Of a stretch of 64,000 nt of DNA, positions 1 through 8,046 are shown one piece after another. The stretch's first letter is position 1; the number at the start of each line of letters is the position of its first letter. This DNA comes from an uncultured Collinsella sp. (GTDB taxonomy: Bacteria > Actinomycetota > Coriobacteriia > Coriobacteriales > Coriobacteriaceae). The stretch spans positions 1 through 64,000 of the forward strand of contig CABRHS010000002.1 in assembly GCA_902470815.1 (NCBI GenBank), written 5' to 3'. The position numbers and the translations under genes were made by a program. A model generated the notes under the pieces. It had not been told where the DNA came from and ran no database searches. It worked only from the letters and a program-made list of their open reading frames with translations.

Positions 1-139
1 TGGGGGTGGTCATCGGGTTGTAACGACCGACCTCCTCGATGGGGCGACCATCGCGGCGGGTGCGGGAATCGGCGACGACGACGCGGTAGTACGGACGCTT
101 CTTGGAACCATGACGAGCGAGGCGGATCTTGACAGCCAT
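1..139 (-). CDS. rpsP: 30S ribosomal protein S16 (5' part, runs off window)
   Basis: The visible N-terminus reads MAVKIRLARHGSKKRPYYR, the typical S16 start, and continues with VVVADSRTRRDGRPIEEVGRYNP. S16 is a small-subunit protein that binds 16S rRNA early in assembly. The ATG at 139 is preceded by AAGGAGTT at good spacing. Only about 46 of the usual 80-90 residues are in the window; the rest lies beyond position 1. Confidence 0.97.
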   Translation of the reverse strand, partial: MAVKIRLARHGSKKRPYYRVVVADSRTRRDGRPIEEVGRYNPMTTP

Positions 140-317
140 GCTAACTCCTTCTTTTCGCAGCCTCTTGCTGCTTTCCTGATCAGGACAGATACCGTGTGCG
201 ACGACTCGACGGGAAGCGTTTGAGACCGGCTTCATATAGAAAGTCGCAAGCAAATCCATATCTTATCCGAGATTCGCGCGAATGCAAGTATGTCCACGCA
301 GCGTACATGTGCAGAAA

Positions 318-329
318 TCAGTATACTGA
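318..329. promoter_or_regulatory. 12-bp perfect palindrome just upstream of the dinB start
   Basis: TCAGTATACTGA is its own reverse complement and ends 4 nt before the chosen ATG of dinB. Its position would suit a repressor operator, and DNA polymerase IV genes are commonly SOS-controlled. It does not match the Gram-positive LexA consensus. A weak half-match (CGAAT-N4-GTATG) lies at 279-292. The function is inferred only. Confidence 0.3.
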
Positions 330-333
330 CAGC

Positions 334-1581
334 ATGAACACAAGCGAACATACATACGGTGTGGATGGCGGCCTTCTCGGCGTATGGGAGGGACCCGCAA
401 TCGGCCTGCTCGACCTGGACGCGTTCTTCGCCAGCGTGGAGCAGCTCGACCATCCGGAGTGGCGGGGCAAGCCCGTGATAGTGGGGGGCTCACCCGATCG
501 ACGAGGGGTCGTCTCCACGGCATCATACGAGGCTCGGGCCTTCGGCGTGCACTCCGCCATGTCGTCGGCGCAGGCGCAGCGCCTGTGCCCGCAGGCGATT
601 TGGACCGGGGTTCGCTTCGACCGCTACCGTGAGCTCAGCTCGCGCGTCATGGCCATCCTGGAGGATGAGACGCCGTTCGTGGACCAGGTCTCGATCGACG
701 AGGCGTTCTTCGACATCACCCCGGGAAGGTTCTGCCGCGAGAGTCCCATCCGGATCGCCCAGCGCATTGCGGGTCGCGTGGCCGAGCTCGGCGTCACCTG
801 CTCGATAGGCCTGGGGTGCAACAAGACCGTTGCGAAAATCGCGAGCGAGCGGGATAAGCCGCGCGGGTTGACGGCGGTCCTGCCCGGGACGGAGCGAGGG
901 TTCCTCGGCCCGCTGCCCGTGCGCGCCATGAGCGGCGTGGGCGCCTCGACGGACGCCGCGCTGCGCCGCGTCGGCATACGGACGCTCGGCCAACTGGCGC
1001 AAGCGCCCAACAGCCTGCTCTCCCCCATCTTCGGCGTTCAAGCGGACATGATGCGCCGGCGGGCCGCGGGCATCGAGGTGAGCCGCGTGAGCCCCATCGA
1101 CGCACCAGAAGAGGTCAAATCGGTGAGCAACGAGCGGACCTTTGCCCGCGATCTAACCGATATCGCCGACGCCCGCGCCGCCGTGCGACTCCTTGCTGAA
1201 TCCGTGGGGGCAAGGTTGCGGAGAAAAGGCCTCGCCGGACGCACCGTCACCCTCAAGCTCAAATTCTCCTTCGGCGAGGGAAGGACGATCCAACGCAAGC
1301 TCGCGCACGCGACGGACGATGAGAACGTCTTCGGAGAGGTTGCGTGCGAGCTGCTCGATTCCATATGGACGGAGGGCACTCACGTCAGGCTCGCAGGTGT
1401 GGGCCTGAGCGACTTCGGACCGGATCCTTGCGGAGTCCAGACTGACCTGTTTTGCGATGTTGACGAACGCGGGGCGGTCTCGAGCGATAAGCGGGACCTT
1501 GCCGTGGCGATTGACGCCCTTAGAGAGAAGTTCGGCAGCGACTCGGTGGCCTTCGGCCGTATGTCGCGCTTCGACACGTGA
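334..1581 (+). CDS. dinB: DNA polymerase IV (Y-family translesion polymerase)
   Basis: The product has 415 residues if started at ATG 334, normal for DinB. Palm motifs are present: LLDLDAFFASVEQ (metal-binding D27 and D29) and VSIDEAFFD (D122 and E123). Next come the thumb (CSIGLGCNKTVAKIASERDKP) and a little-finger region near residues 250-360 with SVSNERTF. It carries out error-prone synthesis past lesions. The frame stays open upstream to a GTG at 196, but residues before 334 show no family similarity and ATG 334 fits the family length. No strong ribosome-binding site is visible at 334, so the start is not certain. The stop codon touches the first copy of the 33-nt repeat. Confidence 0.95.
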   Translation: MNTSEHTYGVDGGLLGVWEGPAIGLLDLDAFFASVEQLDHPEWRGKPVIVGGSPDRRGVVSTASYEARAFGVHSAMSSAQAQRLCPQAIWTGVRFDRYRELSSRVMAILEDETPFVDQVSIDEAFFDITPGRFCRESPIRIAQRIAGRVAELGVTCSIGLGCNKTVAKIASERDKPRGLTAVLPGTERGFLGPLPVRAMSGVGASTDAALRRVGIRTLGQLAQAPNSLLSPIFGVQADMMRRRAAGIEVSRVSPIDAPEEVKSVSNERTFARDLTDIADARAAVRLLAESVGARLRRKGLAGRTVTLKLKFSFGEGRTIQRKLAHATDDENVFGEVACELLDSIWTEGTHVRLAGVGLSDFGPDPCGVQTDLFCDVDERGAVSSDKRDLAVAIDALREKFGSDSVAFGRMSRFDT

Positions 1582-1656
1582 TGTGAAATTGGGGTCGGGT
1601 GCGTATTACACATGGGCCCGCGAGGTGTAATTAGGGTCGGGTGCAAATCGCACATC
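1581..1656. repeat. REP-like palindromic repeat, two units
   Basis: Two units in the same orientation sit at about 1581-1613 and 1623-1656. Each has arms related to ATGTGTAA / TTACACAT around the core GGGGTCGGGTGC (AGGGTCGGGTGC in the second). The first begins on the last base of the dinB stop codon. The rest of the gap to 1847 shows no gene. Confidence 0.85.
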
Positions 1657-1847
1657 CAAATTACTCATCGGGTCCTTGAAGCGAAATCGAGTCGGCGCGT
1701 CCTCAGCGTGGGTTCGAAATCCCCCCTGGAATCACCGGACCATTTTCATAGCTCGAGAATTATAGGGAGTCGGTTCGCGGGTACAAGTGCGAAAGCGGAA
1801 ACGCACCGCATACCGCCCGTTGCCTCGACACATCGCAAAGGAGCAAC

Positions 1848-2678
1848 ATGACGCGCCGCACCATGGAAATCATCGTCACGTGCGATGAGGGCTACCTCGG
1901 CCCGCTCCGCACTATGCTGCTGTCCCTGCAGACGAACAACGAGGGTGAACGGGTCAGGGTCTGGCTCCTTCATCGCGGGATACCTCAGGCTCCCCTCGAT
2001 GCAACGAGGGCTTTCTGCGATCGAATCGGCTTTGAACTCGAAGACCGCATTGTCGATCAATCGCTGTTCGCGCACGCCCGGTCCAGCGACCGGTACCCGC
2101 AGGAGATGTACTACCGCATACTGGCACCGCATATCATCGACGAACCCGTCGAGCGCGCCCTGTACCTCGACCCCGACATCCTGGTAATCAATCCGCTCGC
2201 CCCGCTCTACGACATCGACCTTGGCGGATGCGCATTTGCGGCGGCGTCACACACCGACCCCGTGCATCCCGCCACGGCGCTCAACAACGTGCGCCTCAAG
2301 ACGAGCGAGGTGTACTTCAACACCGGCGTGATACTCATGGACATCCCCCGTGCCAAGGAAATCATCGAGCCCAACGCCCTCTTTGAATTCGCCGAGGAAC
2401 ATGAGCAGTGGTTGCTGTTCCCCGATCAGGACATCTTCAACGCCCTCTACGGCGCCCGCACCCTGCGCGTTCCCGATCAGGTATGGAACTACGATGCGCG
2501 CAAATACCCCGACAACATCATCCGCACCGGCGGCGAGGCGAGGCTCGACTGGGTCATGTCGAACACGGCGATCCTGCATTTCTGCGGGCGCGACAAACCC
2601 TGGAACCCCAAATATCGCGGGCAGTTCGCCTCACTGTACAAGCACTATGCCTCCCGCGCCAGCCGCGTGTGTTCATGA
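1848..2678 (+). CDS. Glycosyltransferase family 8 protein
   Basis: This 276-residue protein has the GT8 (GT-A fold, retaining) layout. It has an N-terminal nucleotide-sugar fold, a DxD metal motif in LYLDPDILVINPL (D108, D110), FNTGVILMD (from 157), FPDQDIFN (from 191) and the C-terminal HFCGRDKPW signature at 244-252. Such enzymes transfer glucose or galactose from UDP-sugars to glycans. A clear AAAGGAG precedes ATG 1848; a second ATG at 1863 is possible. It stands alone between repeat clusters, so the acceptor cannot be inferred. There are no membrane segments, so it is presumably cytoplasmic. Confidence 0.88.
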   Translation: MTRRTMEIIVTCDEGYLGPLRTMLLSLQTNNEGERVRVWLLHRGIPQAPLDATRAFCDRIGFELEDRIVDQSLFAHARSSDRYPQEMYYRILAPHIIDEPVERALYLDPDILVINPLAPLYDIDLGGCAFAAASHTDPVHPATALNNVRLKTSEVYFNTGVILMDIPRAKEIIEPNALFEFAEEHEQWLLFPDQDIFNALYGARTLRVPDQVWNYDARKYPDNIIRTGGEARLDWVMSNTAILHFCGRDKPWNPKYRGQFASLYKHYASRASRVCS

Positions 2679-2684
2679 GCGACC

Positions 2685-2850
2685 CCGGATGTGCAATCGG
2701 GATGTGTAATGTGCACCCGACCCCGATTGCACATCGGGATGTGTAATGTGCACCCAACCCCGATTACACATCCACCCGACCCCGATTACACATCATTACT
2801 CATCGCCCCGTTACACATCTGCATCCCAAATGCACATCAGCAATGTGTGG
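2685..2850. repeat. REP-like repeat cluster downstream of the RAYT gene
   Basis: There are full units at 2703-2735 and 2740-2772 (arms ATGTGTAAT / ATTGCACAT or ATTACACAT, core GCACCCGACCCC). Partial units lie at about 2685-2700, 2773-2794 and 2795-2820. Degenerate arms (ATGCACATC, AATGTGTGG) at 2831-2850 overlap the last codons of the transposase gene. This is the densest cluster in the window. Confidence 0.85.
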
Positions 2851-3586
2851 TTCGGTAAATGATCCCGCGGCCTATCCCCGTGCAGCGCTGTATCTGCTTC
2901 ATGGTGAGGCCCGCATCCCGTAAGGACTGAAGCCCACGGGTTCGACTCTCTGGAACCTCGCCTTTCAGGTCGCAAAGCCTCGTCGGGCCCAAGATCCGCT
3001 TCGCAACGCCAAGGGCCTCGGAATCACTCAAGCGCATGCGCACGACCGGGACGTAATCGCCGTATGCCTCGTCGCAGCTGAATTCCGCGAAATGCCCGGC
3101 ACCTCCGATCGCATCGAGAACGGGACGTGGGTCGACGACAGACTCGTCTACCTGCTCGTATGCATGATAACTACTCCAAGGATATGTCCGAGCAGGACAT
3201 ATCCCGCCTTTTACCGGATTGTCGTGGACGTAGCGAACCGCGCTCAAAAGCTGACCCTCAGATGTGATGGCGACGCTTTGAAACCGACCATTGAACAGCG
3301 GGCCGGTCCGCTGATGCCGGCGATTGAACTTGCAGGCGTAAGCAGAGGTGAGTGAATGCATGAAATCGGAGAGGGCATCGGCTTCGTCAGAGATGATCAA
3401 ATGCACGTGGTTGCTCATCAGGCACCAAGCGATGATGCGCACGTCGAAGGCACGCCGGTACGTGTCGAGATACGAGAGAAACGAGCGACGATCGGAATCG
3501 TCCTCGAAAATAATCTGGCTGCCAGATCCTTTCAAGATCACGTGATAGAAACCTGATTCCGCATGCGCACGCGGCCTTCTCGCCAT
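2837..3586 (-). CDS. REP-associated tyrosine transposase (RAYT, Y1_Tnp family)
   Basis: The 249-residue protein starts at MARRPRAHAE. It has the Y1 transposase fold: GFYHVILKG at 12-20, the HUH metal motif in MSNHVHLII (H60 and H62), GPLFNGRFQS at 95-104, and RYVHDNP with the candidate nucleophile Y119. A C-terminal helix-turn-helix-like tail (about 215-247) resembles the DnaA-like tails of some family members. RAYTs cut and join single-stranded DNA at REP hairpins. The start was chosen because GGGAGGAG precedes ATG 3586 and upstream residues are not family-like. Repeat clusters lie on both sides. Confidence 0.92.
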   Translation of the reverse strand: MARRPRAHAESGFYHVILKGSGSQIIFEDDSDRRSFLSYLDTYRRAFDVRIIAWCLMSNHVHLIISDEADALSDFMHSLTSAYACKFNRRHQRTGPLFNGRFQSVAITSEGQLLSAVRYVHDNPVKGGICPARTYPWSSYHAYEQVDESVVDPRPVLDAIGGAGHFAEFSCDEAYGDYVPVVRMRLSDSEALGVAKRILGPTRLCDLKGEVPESRTRGLQSLRDAGLTMKQIQRCTGIGRGIIYRTTHC

Positions 3587-3640
3587 ATGGACTCCTCCCC
3601 CACCATATTGTCGACGCGAGAAGACGCCTGCAACGAAAAA

Positions 3641-3700
3641 CTCCCTCGCGCGATGATGCTCCTCATACCCAAAAGAATGAAAAGCAACCACGCGCGAGGG
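3641..3700 (-). promoter_or_regulatory. Inverted repeat in the RAYT 5' leader
   Basis: Ten-base arms CCCTCGCGCG and CGCGCGAGGG (3691-3700 and 3642-3651) would pair around a 39-nt loop in the transcript, 55 nt before the start codon. The stem is GC-rich and perfect. It may control transposase expression or be a DNA recognition site. Apart from this hairpin, the upstream promoter and the repeat cluster, the 3587-3912 gap shows no gene. Confidence 0.5.
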
Positions 3701-3710
3701 AATCACGGAT

Positions 3711-3740
3711 TATATATTTTACCTGCGGTTTCTCTGTCAG
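3711..3740 (-). promoter_or_regulatory. Putative sigma-70 promoter for the RAYT gene
   Basis: On the minus strand CTGACA (3735-3740) is followed after 18 nt by TATATA (3711-3716), with an overlapping TATAAT at 3709-3714. The region is strikingly AT-rich for this genome and lies 125 nt upstream of the RAYT start codon. Confidence 0.45.
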
Positions 3741-3829
3741 GAATCGAACACGGGGGCACGCAGCGAACCCGCATGGGGCATACAGGCTCCGAACACGAAC
3801 GGGATGTGGTCATGCGCAAAGCGCACCCT

Positions 3830-3921
3830 ATGCAAAACGCACCCGACCCCAATTACACATTCGATGTGCAAAACGCACCCGACCCCAAATACACATCGGT
3901 AGCAAACCCCGATTACGCATC
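3830..3921. repeat. REP-like repeat cluster upstream of the RAYT gene
   Basis: There are two full units at 3830-3860 and 3863-3895, and a truncated unit at 3901-3921. All carry the core CGCACCCGACCCC or its shortened form. The truncated unit supplies the stop codon of rsfS. Confidence 0.85.
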
Positions 3922-4386
3922 AAGGCGGGGGGCGTCACCCCAGAGCTTCTCCAGGCGGTAGTACTCGCGAGCCTCGGGGGTGAAGGAGTGGACGATGACC
4001 GAGCCGTAGTCCATGAGAATCCAGGAGCGCTCCTCGCGGCCCTCGATGGAGAACGGGTGCTCTCCACAGCTCTTGGCAACCTGCTCCTCGACCTCGTCGA
4101 CGATGGCGTCGACCATGCGCGTGTTGCTGCCGGTTGCGATGACGAAGTAGTCGCACACATCGGAGAGCTCGGTGAGGTCGACGATGGTGATGTCCTCGGC
4201 GCCCTTGAACGAGGCGGCATCTGCAGCAGCGCGGGCAACCTCGAGGGCGGGAACGCCGGCGGAGGAAAGGGACGCGGAGGTGCGCTCAACGGAGGCGGAC
4301 TCCTCGTCGCCCTCGGCATGGGCGGAGGGCTTTGCGTTCAAACCAGCGGCGTAATCGAGCAGCTGGGTGTCGGTCATATCAGACAT
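3913..4386 (-). CDS. rsfS: Ribosomal silencing factor RsfS
   Basis: The 157-residue protein carries the RsfS/Iojap domain in its C-terminal two thirds: DITIVDLTELSDVCDYFVIA, then TGSNTRMVDAIVDEVEE, then EGREERSWILMDYGSVIVHSF. RsfS binds ribosomal protein L14 and blocks subunit joining under starvation. The first 45 residues are an acidic, Ser/Ala-rich extension not seen in short homologues. ATG 4386 follows AAAGGT. It is the last gene of obg-nadD-yqeK-rsfS. Its final codons (ending GATGCGTAA) lie inside a truncated REP unit. Confidence 0.94.
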   Translation of the reverse strand: MSDMTDTQLLDYAAGLNAKPSAHAEGDEESASVERTSASLSSAGVPALEVARAAADAASFKGAEDITIVDLTELSDVCDYFVIATGSNTRMVDAIVDEVEEQVAKSCGEHPFSIEGREERSWILMDYGSVIVHSFTPEAREYYRLEKLWGDAPRLDA

Positions 4387-4409
4387 GGAAAACCTTTCTG
4401 GAAGATACG

Positions 4410-5012
4410 TCAGCGCGAACGGCGCGCTGCGTACGCATTATAAATGTCAATCGCCGTGGGGTACAGGTAGCGCCCTCCGGAGATCACGTACATGAGGCCC
4501 TGGGAGAACGTCTGGAAGAACAGTTCCTCGAGCGGCTCCTCCCCCACCATTGCACGCAGGCGCTCGGCGTAATCGCCGCGACGGCCGGGCTCGATGGCGT
4601 CGGCGGTGAACACGACCATGTCGAGCGGGGTCATGTCGCAGGCGCCGACCGTATGGCGCGCCACGGCCTGGCAGACCTCGGGGGCGATCCCCTCGAAGAT
4701 GTGCGGGAGCTCATGGGCTGCCACGGGCCCGTGTAGAAGACCGACCGCGAGCGTGGGAGACCCGCTCACCATCACCCCGTATTGCGCCGCCCGGACGAGC
4801 AGCTCATGGTCGTCGAGCACCTTGTCCCAATCGTGCGTGAGCCCCGCGAGGGCCGCGAGGTACTCATCGACCCCGTACGCCCGCGCGAGCTCGACGGCGG
4901 TGCGGGCCACGCCGAGCGAATGCTGGTAACGGCGGGGCTTCTCCCTCATCCGGACCTCGAGCATCTCGCGGACGCGCTCGAGCTCGGCCACCTGGTCATC
5001 AGACAGCGCCAT
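4410..5012 (-). CDS. yqeK: HD-domain hydrolase YqeK (predicted Ap4A hydrolase)
   Basis: The 200-residue HD-superfamily protein has H31 in RYQHSLGVARTAVELA, the H60-D61 pair in GLTHDWDK, LLHGPVAAHELP and FTADAIEPGR, matching YqeK. YqeK proteins hydrolyse diadenosine tetraphosphate symmetrically to ADP. ATG 5012 is chosen over ATG 5033 because AGGAAGGGGG precedes it. It overlaps the end of nadD by 14 nt, so translation is probably coupled. nadD-yqeK-rsfS is a common bacterial gene order. Confidence 0.92.
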   Translation of the reverse strand: MALSDDQVAELERVREMLEVRMREKPRRYQHSLGVARTAVELARAYGVDEYLAALAGLTHDWDKVLDDHELLVRAAQYGVMVSGSPTLAVGLLHGPVAAHELPHIFEGIAPEVCQAVARHTVGACDMTPLDMVVFTADAIEPGRRGDYAERLRAMVGEEPLEELFFQTFSQGLMYVISGGRYLYPTAIDIYNAYAARRSR

Positions 5013-5676
5013 GTGCGCCCCCTTCCTGTGCATACAAATCGTTCTTGCGTATGTACCCCATCACAGACTCACTCGTCAGATACCTCACGCTCTTGCCCGC
5101 GGCGACGAGCTCGCGGATGTTGGACGAGCTGATGGCGAGCGCCGGGATCTCGATGTAGCGGACGTCGAAGTCGATGCCGGAGGCGGCGATGCGCGCCTTG
5201 GCCGTCCCGATATCGTAACCGGGTCGCGTGGCCGCGATGAGGGTGGCGAGCGATGCCAGGCGCTCCGCGTCGTGCCAGGCGAGGATGTCGATGATGGCAT
5301 CCGCGCCCGTTATGAAATACAGCTCGACGTTCTCGGGATAGTGTCGGCGCAACTCGCTCAACGTATCCACGGTATAGGTGACGCCCGGGCGGTCGATCTC
5401 GAACCGGCTCGCGTAGAAGGCCGCGTTGGCTGCCGTTGCGAGAACAGTCATGGCGTACCGGTCCTCAGGGTCGCTCACGCGCTTGTCCTGCTTGAACGCG
5501 GGGGAGCCAGCCGGCATGAACAGCACGAGGTCCAAGTCGAGCGCCTCGCGCGCCTGCTCGGCAGTGACCAGGTGCCCATAGTGGATGGGGTCGAACGTGC
5601 CGCCCATGATGCCCAGGCGGTAAACGCGCCCGTGATCCGAGCCGAGCGCGGGCAGAAGGCGGCTTGGAGCGGGCAT
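4999..5676 (-). CDS. nadD: Nicotinate-nucleotide adenylyltransferase NadD
   Basis: The 225-residue protein joins nicotinate mononucleotide and ATP to deamido-NAD in NAD synthesis. The nucleotidyltransferase signature GIMGGTFDPIHYGHL is near residues 21-35, FITGADA is central, and the C-terminal ISSSNIREL matches the ISSTxIR motif. ATG 5676 lies one base after the obg stop codon (TAG-G-ATG). A frame open farther upstream is only the overprint of the acidic obg tail. There is an extension of about 18 residues before the conserved fold, so a slightly later start is possible. Confidence 0.95.
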   Translation of the reverse strand: MPAPSRLLPALGSDHGRVYRLGIMGGTFDPIHYGHLVTAEQAREALDLDLVLFMPAGSPAFKQDKRVSDPEDRYAMTVLATAANAAFYASRFEIDRPGVTYTVDTLSELRRHYPENVELYFITGADAIIDILAWHDAERLASLATLIAATRPGYDIGTAKARIAASGIDFDVRYIEIPALAISSSNIRELVAAGKSVRYLTSESVMGYIRKNDLYAQEGGAHGAV

Positions 5677-5677
5677 C

Positions 5678-7117
5678 CTACTCGTCATCTCCCGCGACGT
5701 CCGTCTCTTCGGCGTCTTCGGACTCGGCGGCATCATCGAGGTCGAAGACCTCGATGATGTCCTCGAAATCGAGGGCCTCATCTTCATCATCGTCCTCGAC
5801 GCCCTCGAAATCGAAGGCGTAGCCCAGGATGCGGACCTCGTCGCCATTGCGGCACCCGGCCTTGATGAGCGCGTCGTCCACGCCCATGCGCGCCATGCGG
5901 TGCTGCAGGTAGATGATGGCCTCCTCGTTCTCCCAGTCGGTCTGGACGACCATGCGCTCCACGTTCGTGCCGCTGACGCGCCAAGCGCCCGGCTCCTCCT
6001 CCTGAACGTGGAACCGCTTGTCGCGGGCCTTGCGGGCGCGCTCCCACTTCTCCTCGTCGAAGGCGGGGGCGGCGGCCTGCTCCTCGGCGATGGCGCGGCG
6101 GAGCTCGCTCACGCGCTCACCGCAGGCGAGCATGAGGGTCTGCAGGCCCGCACCCGTGAGGGCGGAGACGGCGAAGAACTCGTGGCCGTCCTCGAGGGCC
6201 GCCATCTTGAGCGCCTGGACGCGGTCGGCCACGCCGGAGGCATCGCACTTGTTGGCGACGACGATCTGCGGACGGTCGGCGAGTTCGGAGGCGTAGCGGC
6301 GAAGCTCGTCGTTGATGATGCGGTAATCCTCGAGCGGGTCGCGGCCCTCGTAGCTGCCGGTGATATCGACGACATGCAGGATGAGCGCGGTCCGCTCGAC
6401 GTGGCGCAGGAACTGGTGGCCCAGCCCCTTGCCCTCTGCAGCGCCCTCGATCAGCCCCGGGACGTCGGCGACCACGTAGGAGTACTCGCCCGCTCGCACC
6501 ATGCCCAGGTTGGGCACGAGCGTGGTGAACGGGTAGTCGGCGATCTTGGGGCGGGCGGCGCTCATGCGCGCGATGAGGGACGACTTGCCCACGCTGGGGA
6601 AGCCGACGAGCGCGGCATCCGCCATGAGCTTCATCTCGAGCTCGATCCAGTGCTCGATTGCGGGCTCGCCCTTCTGGGCGAACGCGGGGGCGCGGCGCGT
6701 GGACGTGACGAAGTGCGGGTTACCCAGGCCGCCCGTGCCACCGGGCGCGACCACGACGCGCTCGCCGTCGTGCGTGAGATCGGCGATCTCATAACGCGGC
6801 TCCATGGTGGAGGCGTCGAGCTCGCGAATGACGGTGCCCATGGGGACCTTCAAAACAAGGTCCTTGCCGTCGGCGCCATCCTTCTTGGAGCCCTTGCCAT
6901 GCGTGCCGGCCTCGGCGCGGAAGTGATGCTTGAAGCGATAGTCGATGAGCGACGAGAGCTGGGCGTCGGCCTGGATGACGACGTCGCCGCCATGGCCGCC
7001 GTCGCCGCCGTCGGGTCCGCCCTTGGGAACGAAGGCCTCGCGACGGAACGACATGCAGCCCGCGCCGCCGTCGCCGCCCTTGACGTTGATGCGGCAGATA
7101 TCGGTGAACTGGGACAC
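5678..7117 (-). CDS. obg: GTPase Obg/CgtA
   Basis: The 479-residue protein has the glycine-rich Obg fold (residues 1-165, starting FTDICRINVKGGDGGAG), then a G domain with P-loop GFPSVGKSS at 172-180, DVPGLIEGA and NKCD. A C-terminal OCT domain follows at about 345-425. The last 50 residues are strongly acidic. Obg binds the 50S subunit and links assembly with ppGpp signalling. The start is GTG 7117 behind GAGGAGGG. It is separated from rpmA by a terminator and two inverted repeat units, so it may be transcribed separately from rplU-rpmA. Confidence 0.97.
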   Translation of the reverse strand: MSQFTDICRINVKGGDGGAGCMSFRREAFVPKGGPDGGDGGHGGDVVIQADAQLSSLIDYRFKHHFRAEAGTHGKGSKKDGADGKDLVLKVPMGTVIRELDASTMEPRYEIADLTHDGERVVVAPGGTGGLGNPHFVTSTRRAPAFAQKGEPAIEHWIELEMKLMADAALVGFPSVGKSSLIARMSAARPKIADYPFTTLVPNLGMVRAGEYSYVVADVPGLIEGAAEGKGLGHQFLRHVERTALILHVVDITGSYEGRDPLEDYRIINDELRRYASELADRPQIVVANKCDASGVADRVQALKMAALEDGHEFFAVSALTGAGLQTLMLACGERVSELRRAIAEEQAAAPAFDEEKWERARKARDKRFHVQEEEPGAWRVSGTNVERMVVQTDWENEEAIIYLQHRMARMGVDDALIKAGCRNGDEVRILGYAFDFEGVEDDDEDEALDFEDIIEVFDLDDAAESEDAEETDVAGDDE

Positions 7118-7135
7118 GGTCCCTCCTCGGACGTC

Positions 7136-7278
7136 GTGTGTGCAAATGGGGTCGGGTGCGAATTACACATCCGCGGCGATGCGCACGCGAGTGCGGTCGC
7201 CGAAAACATGGAACTAGCTTACCAAATGCCCGTGCGCAATGAGCGATGTGTAATTCGCACCCGACCCCATTTACACAC
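7136..7278. repeat. REP-like repeat pair in inverted orientation (rpmA-obg gap)
   Basis: Unit 7136-7170 (core ATGGGGTCGGGTGC) and unit 7246-7278 (core GCACCCGACCCCAT) face each other with a 75-nt spacer, as in a bacterial interspersed mosaic element. The first starts only 19 nt before the obg start codon and so falls in the obg 5' region. The second abuts the rpmA terminator. Confidence 0.85.
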
Positions 7279-7279
7279 G

Positions 7280-7316
7280 AAAGAGACCCTCTGGGCGAAA
7301 GGCTCAGAGGGTCTCC
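7280..7316 (-). terminator. Rho-independent terminator after rpmA
   Basis: Read on the minus strand, GAGACCCTCTG (7305-7315) pairs perfectly with CAGAGGGTCTC (7283-7293) around an 11-nt loop, followed by a short TTTC tract. It lies 30 nt after the rpmA stop codon. Confidence 0.7.
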
Positions 7317-7345
7317 TGAAGATGCAAATGCAAAAAGGGTGAGGA

Positions 7346-7603
7346 TTACGCCTCGACGACCGGGTACACGTTCACGCGGTGCTTGAGACCCTTGGTGAAC
7401 TTGACCTTGCCCTCGACGAGCGCGAAGAGGGTGTCGTCCTTGCCACGGCCGACGTTCTCGCCGGGGTGGATGTGGGTGCCGTTCTGGCGGACGAGAATCT
7501 CGCCGGCCTTCACGGTCTGACCGTCAAAACGCTTGGTGCCCAGACGCTGGCCGCGGGAGTCGCGACCATTGCGGGAGGAACCGAGACCTTTTTTGTGTGC
7601 CAT
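7346..7603 (-). CDS. rpmA: 50S ribosomal protein L27
   Basis: The 85-residue protein starts MAHKKGLGSSRNGRDS and contains the conserved RQNGTHIHPGENVGRGKD. L27 sits near the peptidyl transferase centre. The N-terminus begins directly with the functional sequence, without the cleavable extension found in Firmicutes. It lies 38 nt downstream of rplU and is followed by a terminator. Confidence 0.98.
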   Translation of the reverse strand: MAHKKGLGSSRNGRDSRGQRLGTKRFDGQTVKAGEILVRQNGTHIHPGENVGRGKDDTLFALVEGKVKFTKGLKHRVNVYPVVEA

Positions 7604-7641
7604 GTCAGGTACCTGCTCTCTAACTAACTACAATTGGTCGA

Positions 7642-8007
7642 CTACTCGGCGACGGGAGCCTCGGGCTCCTCGACCTTGGTGGTCTTCTTGGCGCGGGAAG
7701 TGGCCTGGACCTTGGTGATCTTCAGCTTGGTGAGCTGCTGACGGTGGCCCTTGAGGCGGTGATAGCGCTTACGCTTGTGGAACTTGTAGACGAGCTGCTT
7801 CTCGCCCTTGAACTGCTCCAGGATCTCAGCAGTGACCTTAGCCTTGGCGAGCTTGGCAGGATCCGTGACGATCTTCTTGCCATCGTTGAGGAAGATGACC
7901 TCGAGCTCGACCTTGGAACCGGCCTCGCCCTCGATCTTCTCGACGGTGATGACGTCATCGGTGGCGACTTTATACTGCTTGCCGCCAGTAGAAACGATTG
8001 CGTACAT
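7642..8007 (-). CDS. rplU: 50S ribosomal protein L21
   Basis: The 121-residue protein starts MYAIVSTGGKQYKV and contains KFHKRKRYHRLKGHRQ, the L21 core that binds 23S rRNA. ATG 8007 is preceded by AAGGG; the ATG at 8022 is upstream of the conserved start. The last 18 residues (acidic, ending PEAPVAE) extend past the usual length of about 103. It is the first gene of rplU-rpmA, with a good promoter 40 nt upstream. Confidence 0.98.
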   Translation of the reverse strand: MYAIVSTGGKQYKVATDDVITVEKIEGEAGSKVELEVIFLNDGKKIVTDPAKLAKAKVTAEILEQFKGEKQLVYKFHKRKRYHRLKGHRQQLTKLKITKVQATSRAKKTTKVEEPEAPVAE

Positions 8008-8046
8008 ATTCTTGCCCTTCATGCATCAGTTGTGCAACAGTCGGAT

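Noticed and set aside
3725..3790. tRNA-like T-arm (GTGTTCGATTCC) upstream of the RAYT gene
   Set aside because: The flanking bases do not pair into a T stem and no anticodon or acceptor stem can be drawn.
5900..7342. 480-codon plus-strand open frame opposite obg
   Set aside because: Same reason: antisense to obg, no ribosome-binding site, no recognisable domain.
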